A stretch of DNA of 64,000 nucleotides from contig NC_057808.1 of the NCBI RefSeq assembly GCF_018294505.1, positions 223,651,325 to 223,715,324 on the forward strand, written 5' to 3'. Of the stretch, positions 1 to 11,300 are shown piece by piece; position 1 is the stretch's first letter, and the number at the start of each line of letters is the position of its first letter. The DNA comes from Triticum aestivum. Its lineage: Eukaryota > Streptophyta > Magnoliopsida > Poales > Poaceae. Below the pieces are notes generated by a model. That model saw nothing but the letters and a program-made list of their open reading frames with translations. It had not been told where the DNA came from and did not search any database. Made by a program: the position numbers and the translations under genes.

Positions 1-160
1 CGATGACGGCAGCGCGCCTTCGGCTCGCTTCAGTGCTTGTAGTCGTTGCTAGGTGGTCCACGGACCTGGATGTAATTTTAATTATTTCTGGTGTCCGTTG
101 TATTGCCATGATTGAAAATGAATAGATTGGAAGTTTTCTCACAAAATAATAATAATATAT
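1..160 (+). mobile_element. 3' tail of a LINE
   Basis: The sequence resembles the non-coding 3' end common to Triticeae L1-type LINEs (GATGTAATTTTAATTATTTC, TGCCATGATTGAAAATGAAT) and ends in an A-rich run with AAT repeats near 142-160. The body lies left of the window. The assignment is from memory of this tail type, so it is tentative. Confidence 0.45.
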
Positions 161-827
161 GACTCTAGATAGAGGCCGGGGTTATCTCCTTTTCAAAATC
201 AAAAAAAGAAAAAGGAGCGAGCCTATTCTGCGGATGCAAGGACGCATCCATCCATCCGTGGACAAAAAGAGAGGGCCAAATTAGGCGAGTGTGGTTGTCG
301 CTCGAAATTGCATAGGAGCACACAACGACGACGCTAACTGGAATCCTGCACATCCAGTCACATCGGGATCCTCACCCACTATAATAGATGCATTGTATTC
401 ACTGCTTTATCACATCGTATTCTCTTTCCACTGTGCAGTAAATTAGAGCTAAAGTCCACACGGTTCTACCCCTGTCTCACAAAGTTCTTGTGGTGGAGCC
501 GCCCTCACCTAACAACTCCCAAACCACCTGGTTGAATTTAATGCACATGCTCTCTCTCTTCCTCAATGTTGTCACGGTAACGGTCATCTTCCTCCTTCCT
601 CATGCTCATAAAAACGGCCATCTTCTTCACCACATCATATCTCCCCCCAGTTGTTTCATTCTCAGCTCCAATCTTCTTCCTCTATGCTCGATCCCATTGT
701 TAGATGGTTCTAATTGCCACTGTCACTATGCTGCTCGTATGCTGCAAGGTTGCCTGAATCCGTTGTCTTCTCACAATCTTACCTTATGTGATGCTCGTCT
801 CTAATGTGTACATGTTATAACAACTAG
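161..827. other. Upstream intergenic DNA, no feature recognised
   Basis: A small open frame at 490-804 has no recognisable motif and is low-complexity Leu/His/Ser. I see no gene, RNA or repeat here that I can support. Confidence 0.4.
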
Positions 828-840
828 TCCTGGAAACTAG

Positions 841-1279
841 GGACGAGGATTTGGAGCTCTCGGGTGCTCCGCACCTCCATACAAACATTTTGTTTAAAAA
901 AATACCAAGATTTTTTTTTTTTGGAATTTTGGAATATCAAATATGGGTTCCCGATCCACCCCCGTGTGAAATTTCATGAAAAATACCAAAAAACATATCC
1001 GTGGTGAATGAAATACTGTCCGAACAAAAATCCATCTAAATAGTATTTTTCTATACATAGGAATTTTTTTGTCTTTTTTGCCACGGATACGTTTCCTTGT
1101 ATTTTTTCACGAAATTTCACACGGGAGTAGATCGGGGACCCAGGTTTGGTATCCCCAAAATTCAGCTTTTTTTTTGAATTTTTGGTATTTTTTATGATTA
1201 CTTTCCGTATAGGGGTGTGGAGCACCCAAGAGCTTTTTTCTTTTTGCGAAGAGAAGCACCCAAGAGCTCTTGTGTATTT
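841..1279. mobile_element. Fold-back MITE (long inverted repeat) with 13-bp flanking direct repeat
   Basis: The left half (GAGCTCTCGGGTGCTCC onward) and the reverse complement of the right half (AGCTCTTGGGTGCTCC onward) match over about 150 bases each. Shared blocks include CCCGTGTGAAATTTC and AAAAATACCAA. The identical 13-mer TCCTGGAAACTAG flanks the element at 828-840 and 1280-1292, consistent with a target-site duplication. No coding capacity. Superfamily uncertain, possibly Mutator-like. Confidence 0.7.
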
Positions 1280-1292
1280 TCCTGGAAACTAG

Positions 1293-1979
1293 ATGTTTTT
1301 ATATATAATTGATATGTCTGTATGATGAAATAAATGAACTGGGGATCATCCTCTGGGCGCATGCGCCGGACTAGTTTTTGCAGGTACTATGTAATATTTT
1401 CTTCTTATAAGCACCGGATGTGGTTGCTACGTGCTTCTTAACTTGTACCGCTTACCATTAGTGTTAATCTCAATCGTGTTCAAGCGAATCTTTTGTCGAC
1501 TCGAATTCTTCTTTACCTATATCCATTTTTATCACGATCTGTAGACTCGATAGTGTATCCTGGATCTTCATGTTTTTCTTACTCCTGACAGTGAACTTTC
1601 ACATCTTTTTCATTCCTAACACAGCTAGTTTCTGACGGTAACAAACATTCTCCCACGAACATCTTTTACCTACATATACTGTTTTACAATCAAGGCGACG
1701 TGCATAAGTCTTCCACTCAGTCAATGTAGATCAATGTTTGCGGATTTCAGCTGCCGAATTTACTATATGTTGTCCCACCTACATTTTTTTTGATAAAGTG
1801 TCCCACCTGCATCACAGGTATGTACACTGTTTAGTTCTAGGCGTCGTAACAATCATTTCGTCAAAAGTGGCACGCATCCCTTCCCAAGCGGGCAGAGGAT
1901 CGGCCGTGATTCCGGAGGGCTGCGTCGCCAGTGCTCCTAGTCCACCTTCGGTTGTCGCTGCTCTAAACCCCAACTGAAA
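1293..1979. other. 5' flanking DNA of the TYDC/AAS gene
   Basis: No transposon ends or coding signal recognised. It may hold promoter elements of the downstream gene, but none could be assigned. Confidence 0.35.
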
Positions 1980-2083
1980 AAATCCACCCCTTTTCTCTTC
2001 CTCCCACGTCTGGCGCCTCTCTCTCCACCACCGTATCCTCTTCTCCCCCCTCCTGCCATCGCGTTGCAAACCCTCGCAATCAT
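1980..2083 (+). promoter_or_regulatory. Pyrimidine-rich leader / putative core-promoter region of the TYDC/AAS gene
   Basis: A long C/T-rich stretch (about 1980-2065) directly precedes the open frame of exon 1, as in plant Y-patch promoters and leaders. No convincing TATA box could be placed. The transcription start is unknown. Confidence 0.3.
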
Positions 2084-2227
2084 GTGAACATCTCGCGATC
2101 CTCATGTACGCAGTTCCATGTGGCGCAATGCCCCTGCGCTAAACTTTTATGTTGTTTTTGTTGTTGCCAATTAAGGGACGGGAGCGGTACCAGCGATGGC
2201 GGGGACGGCGGCGGGTCGCTCCGGCCG

Positions 2228-2329
2228 ATGGACGCGGAGCAGCTACGGGAGTGCGGGCACCGGATGGTGGATTTCATCGCCGATTACTACAAATCCATGG
2301 AGACATTTCCCGTCCTCAGCCAAGTCCAG
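2228..2329 (+). CDS. TYDC/AAS exon 1 (aa 1-34)
   Basis: Encodes the conserved amino-terminal block [16 protein letters not shown] and [16 protein letters not shown]. The reading frame stays open upstream to 2084 and includes a plausible Gly/Asp-rich leader (GSGTSDGGDGGGSLRP). The end at CAG 2329 is fixed by homology, because exon 2 resumes with [13 protein letters not shown]. The intron therefore starts with GC (GCACGA) instead of GT. The only nearby GT (2324) would delete two residues. Confidence 0.82.
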
Positions 2330-5300
2330 GCACGACCACTCTTACTCTCGGCTAATCCTGCAGTACAACTTGCTCACGTGCTGCTTCCTCACCCTTATCG
2401 CCTATATTATGACTTGGCCTATTGATTGATCCATCTACTAGCTTTAATCCGTGTGTTCTGTAAATAACTCTCTAGTATGGAGTATATAACCCCGCTACTA
2501 ATAATGATATAAGATGCAATACTGAACAATCAGAGCCTTCAGTGTTGGCATACTTAGCTGCCACTCAGGAATCCTGTTACCATCTGTTGCCTGATTTGCA
2601 GCGGGAAAACCATACAGACCAGATCGAACAGAGAGGTAGAACTATGAAGACTATATCTCAGATGTGTATGGAGGCTACGAGTCACCGTAACAAATATTAA
2701 AAGTGATGCTGCCGGGAGTATGAGGAAGTTGGGGTGGAGGACTGACTACCGAGGATCACAAAGACAGTAAGTAATGGGGACTGCGGTTCAGAAGGTGCCG
2801 TGCATCGGCGAATACAGTGAATGGAAATTCAGAACTGTCAAAATTTACATACAATAGATGGTGTGGCTAACAGAGGAGAAAGTGCAGATGGTGGGGGGTA
2901 ATGTGGTACTACTGATTGTGCCACTGAGGGAATGCAGTCGCGGGTATGGCTAAGTTTTAATCGCACACACGTACAGATATAACAAATATAAGTCCCATGG
3001 GCCATGGCTATAGCACATTAGGTGATTCTCAGATAATTGATACTGAAGACTCGACATATTTTTTTACTCACCCAGAATCGGACTTTCATGCCTTTTCTAG
3101 TTCAACTAATGACATTTTAACGGTTAGAAAACTCTGGGTCCTTCATGTTGTGAAGTGGTGACGTTGCGATTAAAAAATTAAGAAAACAGTCAAATTTACT
3201 ACTCTTTATCTAGAGAAGATGGATTGTGTGAAGGAGTATCGTTGGCACTGACTAAGATTTGTGCATCCATTTCATTGCAGCCAGGATATCTGAAGGAACT
3301 TCTTCCAGATTCAGCTCCTAACCGACCTGATACTTTGGATGCCCTTTTTGACGGTGATCTTCTTTCCAGTCTACTTTGAAGTGATATCAGAATTTAGGTT
3401 ATCAATTGCATTCCATGTGTTTGCTAAAAGAAACCTTCATTTATTCAGCAAATTGTTCTGATGCCCAGATATTCGTGAGAAGATAATACCTGGAGTAACT
3501 CATTGGCAAAGTCCAAGTTATTTTGCGTACTATCCCTCAAATAGCAGCACTGCTGGATTCCTGGGGGAGATGCTTAGTGCTGCCTTTAACATCGTTGGCT
3601 TCAGCTGGATAACCTCTCCTGCTGCAACTGAGCTAGAGGTTATAGTCTTAGACTGGTTTGCAAAAATGCTTAAGCTTCCAAGCCAATTTCTGTCAGATGG
3701 TAAGAATGCAACCATATATTGTGGTTTGATACATAAATTATTTGTTGATCTCAACATTATTTTTTGCAATTTGGTTCTTCTATAATATGTATCACCTCAT
3801 AATTAACTGGCATGTCTAGGTAAAAAATGAATGAGAATGTTTGATTGACAAATACTGCATGAAAACTTTGCATACTTGGTTATTCGGTATTTATTTATCG
3901 TGCGTTGCCATTCTGTATTTATTCAACTACTCTTTATTGTTTCCTTCTTCCTTAACATATTGAGTGTCTGTCCCTAAAAAAAACATATTGAGTGTCTGGT
4001 CTAGTTTTAAGGGTTCGAGTCCTGGAAACAGCCTCTTGCAGAAATGTAGGGAAAGGCTGCGTGCTATAGACCCAAAGTGGTCGGACCCTTCCCCGGACCC
4101 TGCGCAAGTGGGACCTACGTGCACTGGGCTGCCCTTTTTTTTTGTCTGGTCTAGTTTTGCATAGAATCCTTAACTACTTGTTCAAGCTACTCCATCAAAA
4201 CATGTGGTCGTTTCTTTCTTTTCCGCGGGCGCCATTACATGACACTGGCTACAATTTTCAAATCAGATAGTGAAATAATCGGGTAACTCAGTATGAAAAA
4301 TCTTTAGTCCCAAACAAGTTGGGGTAGGCTAGAGCTGAATAAGATCTCGTAGCTAACTCATGGTTTTGGCACATGGATAGCTAACTTCCATGCACCCCCT
4401 ATCCATGGCTAGTTCTTTGGTGATACTCCAGTCCTTCCGATCTCTTTTTACGGACTCCTCCCATGTCATGTTCGGTCTACCCTGACCTCTCTTGACATTA
4501 TCATCACGCTTTAGCCGTCCGCTATGCACTGGAGCTTCTGAAGGCCTACGCTGAATATGCCCAAACCATCTCAGACGATGTTGGACAAGCTTTTCTTCAA
4601 TCGGTGCTACCCCAACTCTATCCTATATATCATCATTCCGGATCCTGTCCTTCCTTGTGTGACCACACATCCATCTCAACATGTGCATCTCCGCTACACC
4701 TAACTGTTTAACATGCGGCAGGACCGAGCTCGTCTCGCGCACGGTGCAGCAGGACTGACCTCGTCCCCCTCACAGTGTTGCAGGACCGAGCTCGTCTCGC
4801 GCTCGGGGCTGCAGGACGGGCCGATGGATGCTAGTTCTGGCCGGCCTATTGGGTCTCGACGCTGGGGGTCGCCCAGGGGTGCGAAAGGTGGAACCTTTCC
4901 GCTCGTCTCTTTGGTTGGGGTAGCGGCGGGTCTCGGGTGAGGCGGTGTCAAGGTCTTGGATGCTGGGGCGGCGGCCCTGGTGGTGGTAGCGCAGTGCTCT
5001 TGGCAGAACCCGTGGCTTGGTGCTGCCCGGTGGCCATGGCCGTCTGGGCGGCGTGGCAGCCGGGGTGTGGCGTTGGGTGGCGGTGAGTGTTGGCTAGGGT
5101 GAAAACCTGTTCTTTCTTCGGACGGACCGGCGGCGGCGAAGCTCGTTCCCTTCTTGAAGGCGTCGTCGCGGCTCTCATTGCCCGTCATGCGGCTCCAGGG
5201 GAAACTCTGATCCTCGGATCGGACGGTGACGGCGCTCTGGTGTCGTTCCCTTCCTGAAGGCGCCGCCTTGGAGCCCATGGTTCGTCATATGTGGCTTCAT

Positions 5301-8300
5301 CTCTTCGCGGCGGTAGTGCTAGGGGTGATGTTGCTGCGCTCAGCGCCTATGTATCCTGCCCTCGGTGTGTGCGTGTGTTGTGGTGGCGTGTGTTTGTACC
5401 GGGTGATTGTTGATCGGTGCTTTATATATAAAGCGGGGCGAAAGCCTTTTTGGTAAAAAAAAGAAAAAACATGTCGCCTTTTAGTCGGCCAACAATCAGC
5501 GCCATACAACATTGCAAGTCGAATCGCCGTCCTATAGAACCTGCCTTTTAGCTTTTGTGGCACTCTCTTGTCAGAGAGAACGCCATAAGCTTGGCGCCAC
5601 TTCATCCATCCGGTTTCGATTCGATGGTTCATATCTTCATCAATATCCCCATCCTTCTGCAGCATTGACCCCAAATATCGAAAGGTGTCCTTCTGAGGTA
5701 CCACCTGCCCATCTAGATTAACCTCCTCCTCCTCGTGCCTAGTAGCGCTGAAACCGCCAACATGGGATGCAATGCACATATATTTTAGCTTTCTACATGG
5801 TACTCAAATCTGGTAAATGGTAGCTGTAAGGGCATATTTATCCCTAAGATGTTTTGGTGATTGATGACAATGCTTTTGCGGACTAATCGTGTGCGTTGAG
5901 TGTTTTTCAGAGATTCATCCTTTTGGCACGAGACGATTCCCTCCCCTCGGAGCTTGAAGCGAAGACGGTGTAGTCCTTTCGGATTAGTTTGGTGGACTAG
6001 TTTCATAGGGATCACTGTACTATCAAGAGGGGGTCCGTTTTGGAAAGGCTAGGGCGGAATCATCACGTACACTTCCTTTGCCCCTCCCTCCGAGCCTTTC
6101 CGTTTCGATGATGGGCTTGTTTCTCTTCTCATTGTGCCCTCTCTGGTCCCAGCGGTAGTACCGCGGGCCAGAGCGGTAGTACCGCTTGGGTGCTACAAGC
6201 GGTAGTACCGCTAGTAGCCCCCATGTGTGTACTAACTCTGGTCCCAGCGGTGGTACCGCGGGACGGAGCGGTAGTACCGCTTGGGTGCCACAAGCGGTAG
6301 TACCGCTCTGGGTGCGGTAGTACCACTCCAGAGCAGTAGTACCGCTAGTAGCCCCAAGCCGTAGTACCGCGGTGGTCTCGTGCTAGTACCGCCTCGATTC
6401 GAGGGCTCCTTTTTCGTGTCGGGTTTTACGGTACTGGCGGCGGCTGTGGGGGGCCGTAGTACCGCTCCTGTGCGGTAGTACCGCCCTCCCACCGCGGTAG
6501 TACCGCTGTGGGCCAAGCGGTAGTACCGCGATGTGGAGCGGTAGTACCGCTTATAGTGGCAAGCGGTAGTACCGCTGGCACAGCGGTAGTACCGCTCTCT
6601 TCGGGGCAGAAGTGGGGTAACGGTTGGTTTGTTCCCCCCACTATATAAAGGGGTCTTCTTCCCCAAAGTTGACTCACCTCTTCCCCCAAAAAGCTCCATT
6701 GTTGCTCCAAGCTCCATTTTCACCCGATCTCTCTCCCTAGCCAATCAAACTTGTTGATTTGCTCGGGATTGGTTGAGAAGGCCACGATCTACACTTCCAC
6801 CAAGAGAAATTTGATTCCCCCCACTTATCCCTAGCGGATCTTGTTACTCTTGGGTGTTTGAGCACCCTAGACGGTTGAGGTCACCGCGGAGCCATAGTCC
6901 ATTGTGGTGAAGCTTTGTGGTGTCGTTGGGAGCCTCCAATTAAGTTGTGGAGATTGCCCCAACCTTGTTTGTAAAGGTCCGGTCGCCGCCTTCAAGGGCA
7001 CCAATAGTGGAATCACGGCATCTCGCATTGTGTGAGGGCGTGGGAGAATACGGTGGCCCTAGTGGCTTCTTGGGGAGCATTGTGCCTCCACACCGCTCCA
7101 ACGGAGACGTACTTCCCTTCAAAAGGAAGGAACTTCGGTAACACATCCTCGTCTTCACCGGCTCCACTCTTGGTTATCTCATTCCTTTACTTTCGCAAGT
7201 TTACTCGAGTTATATATCTTACTTGCTCGTGCTTGTTGTCATTGCATCATATAGGTTGTTCACATAGTTGCATATCTAGACAACCTATTTTGATGCAAAG
7301 TTTAATTTGGTAAATAAAAGCTAAAAATTGTTAGTTGCCTATTCACCCCCCCTCTAGTCAACTATATCGATCCTTTCAGTAGCGACGAAAAAAAATTCAT
7401 CAAAACGCGCCAACATGGGATCTTATTTTGAAGCCCTCGTTGAGAAGAACTCGCCGGTGAAAATGGATTAACGGTTTTAAATCATGTTACAAAAATGGAA
7501 TTTAGCAATTAATGCGATGATGTAAGCATGAGGTGAGAGATTCCTTCATGCATGCATGTGCTCTCTCTCCTTGCATAGATTTCTCGGTAGACATCGGCAA
7601 CTCTGTAAGACTAACTGGGGGATGTGGTCCAGTTAGAGTTACAGCTGCCACTTGATTATCCTCCTACGTGGATTGGAATCGAAATATTTTGATGTGATCC
7701 TAGAATCATGTGATTCAGACCGTGATTTGGACTATCCTTGATCTGAGATATCTACTTTATAGATGCTGCTTTAGCAGAATGTTTACTCCCTCCATAAAGA
7801 AATATAAGAGTGTTTAGATCACTAAGGTAGTAATCTAAACGTTCTTATATTTCTTTACAGAGGGAGTGCTTCGCTGCTATCTTTTGATATAGTACATGTA
7901 TATGTTTTTCCTTGGTGTAAAAATTGCGGACTTGTGTTCCTAGCTAAAGTCATGCTTCTGAGTTTCTCTATGGCATCCCTCTTTGCAGCGCCTGGTGGAG
8001 GAGTAATCCAGGGTACTGCCAGTGAAGCAGTTCTTGTTGTACTATTGGCTGCACGAGATAGAACTTTAAAGAAGCATGGGAAAAAATCCCTTGAAAAATT
8101 AGTAGTTTATGCATCTGATCAGACACATTCTGCTCTGCAAAAGGCATGCCAGGTATCCAGATATAATCCAACCAAAGTCCCACTAGAATGTTTTCCAGTT
8201 ATTTCTTATGAATAAATTACCTGTCTTTTCTGTTCTTCAGGTTTGAAGTTATTTCAAAGAATTACAATTAGGTAGTTAGATAAATATGCATTATGTTCAT

Positions 8301-11300
8301 GTACTTTTTATTTTATTTTCTGTTGACCTGAGGTAACATTCTTTTGTTGAAGGTTGCAGGAATTTTCCCAGAGAACTTCAGAGTTGTCAAAGCTGACTGT
8401 AGTAAGAACTATGCTGTTGCACCTGAAGCAGTGTCAGAGGCCATTTCCGTTGACTTGTCATCTGGTTTGATACCATTCTTCATCTGTGCAACAGTAAGCA
8501 ATAAGCCATGCTTTCTTCGTATGCAAACTTCTTTGAATTAGATAATGGAAAATTTGTATGTGAATTTTGACATTGATATTGCTAGAGATATATGCATTGT
8601 TGTTTCCCATTTGTATTAGGATACCTACGTATCTCCTCTCTAGTACATGTATATATACTGGCCTTGAGCGCATGGAACAGATCAAGTTGCTTACATCTCA
8701 ACATGAGACTACTTTAATGAACTACTTAAGTTAATATATACTCCCTCACGAGTCAAAAAATATATATACTCCCTCCGTTCACAAATATAAGATGTTTTGT
8801 ATATTTTCAATATGGACTATATACAAACTGAAATGAGTGAACAAACACACTAAAACATGTCTATATACATCTGATTCAGAAAAAAGCTAGAACATCTTAT
8901 ATTTACGAACGAAGGGAGTAGTTACTAAAAATTTGAAATCCTGATATTAGACCAGCGTCTGTTTATCCTATTGGTCATGTAAGTAATGTTGAATAATGTA
9001 GTTCGCGATGCAAGTTTCTGACAATGGGAAAATATTACATGGAAAGGTTCCTCAAGTTGTAAATTCCATGATAATAAGCAGTAGTACAGGTTTCAATTCA
9101 ACCTCAAATAACTTGTAGTTCTACGAGAGTGATTCAATCTCATCTACAAGATAAAAAAGACAAAATGCACTACTGGTATCCATTGCATGGTCACTAAGCA
9201 GTTGTCTTTTTTGTGTCTCATAAATGAGATTGAATTTGATCCTTACATTTTGCACTGGATATAGGACATCCCTTTTCTATAACTACTGATTATTTATGAA
9301 GTTTTTGTAACTTCTATACCATATTGTCCCAGGATTGCAACCAGGATACCCTGATCATATAAGCCATTGTAACAGATATGAACATTAGTGTTTGCGGTTG
9401 GATAAGTGAGCAACTACATTCACAGGAGGGCCAAAGGCCAATACATATACATGTGTAGGGTAAAGTGCAAGAGACCCCTTATACAATGGGGATAAACCGA
9501 AAAGGGCTATACACATCTAACACCCCCCCTCAAACTCATGGTGGATCGACAACACTGAGTTTGGAGAGAAGAAAACTATGCTGCGCTCGAGTCTGAGCCT
9601 TCGTGAAGAAGTCCGCCAACTATAACTCAGAGGGCACATAGTGAAGAGCGAGAGTCTGATCTTGCACAGCAGCACGCACAAAGTGGGCATCCACACCGAT
9701 GTGCTTGGTGAGCTCATGCTTCACCGGGTCACGTGCAATACTGATAGCACCAGTACTGTCTGACATTAAGGGAGTCGAGGTAGTAGCAGACACACCAAAA
9801 TCCTCAAGTAGCCACCGTAACCAGATCACCTCAGTCGTCAGCATAGACATGGCTCGCAACTCAGCCTCTATACTCGAGCGAGAAACTGCAGTCTGTTTCT
9901 TTGTCTTCCAGGCAATAAGAGAGCCACCAAGAAAGACACAATAAGCAGACAGCGAGCGTCGATCAGAGGGATCACTAGCCCAGGTAGCATCAGAGTAGGC
10001 CTGGAGCTCAAGAGAGCTGGAGCGGGGAAAGAAAAGGCGCTGAGAGATCGTGCCACGAAGATATCGTAGAACACGGAGGAGATGACTATAGTGGACAGAG
10101 GTGGGGGCTGAAACGAACTGACTCAGAATGTGGACAGGATAGGAGATGTCAGGACGCGTAACAGCAAGATAGACAAGACTGCCAACAAGGTGACGATAGC
10201 GAGTGGGATTAGGGAGAGGGTCACCATCAGAGGCACGAAGCTGAACGTTGAGCTCCATGGGAGTCACAACTGTGCGCTCATCACCGAGAGCAGCGCGAGC
10301 AAGAAGATCCTGAATATATTTTTCTTGGGAGATGTAGAAGCCATCAGAGGTCGAGGAGATCTCAATCCCAAGAAAATAGCGAAGTGGACCAAGATCAGTC
10401 ATGAGAAACTGGTCGCGAAGGCGAGCCTTAACAAAGGCAATGTAATCAGAGTCGTCACCAGTGATGATCATGTCATCAACATAGAGAAGAAGAGTCCGAC
10501 CACGAGGAGACGTGTGAACAAACAATGCGGGATCATGATCACTGGGCACGAAACCAGCGGCAGTCACCACAGAGGCGAAGCGCTCAAACCAGGCGCGAGG
10601 AACCTGTTTGAGACCATATAGGGAGCGGCGAAGTCTACAGACCATACCATCAGGAGCATAGTACCCCGGTGGTGGCTGCATATAAACCTCCTCACGCAAC
10701 TCGCCATTGAGAAAAGCGTTCTGAACATCAAGTTGAGAGATAGACCACTGACAAACAGAAGCCACATCAAGAAGAGTGCGGACAGTGGTCATGTGGGCGA
10801 CAGGAGCGAATGTCTCATCATAATCGCGCCCCTGCTCCTGCTGAAATCCACGGGCCACAAGACGAGCTTTGTAGCGCTCAAGAGAACCATCGGAGCGAAT
10901 CTTAATCTTGTAGACCCACTTGCAGGTGATGGGACGGACACTGGAAGGAAGGGGAACCAGATCCCATGTGCCAGAGCGCTCAAGAGCAGCAAGCTCTTCG
11001 GCCATCGCAAGCTGCATTCAGGCTGAGTCATGGCAGTCCGATAGGAAGTGGGCTCAGCAATAACAGAGAGACCGTACCGATCAGGGGAGTAGCGATCAGG
11101 CAGGGGGCGAGGCCGAGCACGGAGGTTGTGAACCAGGGGAGGCGTGAGAGGAGGTGCACCAGAGGTGGAAGGCTCGTCAGAGGAGACATCCTCAGTACGA
11201 GATCGACGAGTATAGTGGAGAGGAAACGGTGAGGGAGGGCGACGGACTGGAGAGGATGGTGGACAGGTGGAGGAGGAGGATGGAGAAGACGGGGTCGGTG

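Noticed and set aside
490..804. 104-codon open frame upstream
   Set aside because: No motif and no supporting context; likely chance.
974..1225. 83-codon minus-strand frame
   Set aside because: Lies wholly within the fold-back MITE; AT-rich Lys/Phe product.
2196..2429. 77-codon frame starting with a strong-context ATG as the true start of exon 1
   Set aside because: Out of frame with the conserved decarboxylase sequence and encodes no family motif.
4009..4143. tRNA gene suggested by the B-box GGTTCGAGTCC
   Set aside because: The rest matches an Au SINE and has no cloverleaf; flanking 15-bp duplications show retroposition.
6150..6597. CRISPR-like spaced repeats
   Set aside because: Units are 13-15 bases, irregularly spaced and inside a plant LTR. 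No cas genes, and the genome is eukaryotic.
6232..6744. 170-codon open frame on the minus strand with SGTTA and RYYR repeats
   Set aside because: It is created by the GCGGTAGTACCGC units inside the solo LTR; no coding signal beyond the repeat.
10130..10621. 163-codon plus-strand frame (and similar at 23203-24180)
   Set aside because: Antisense shadows of the Copia RT/RNase H genes on the minus strand.
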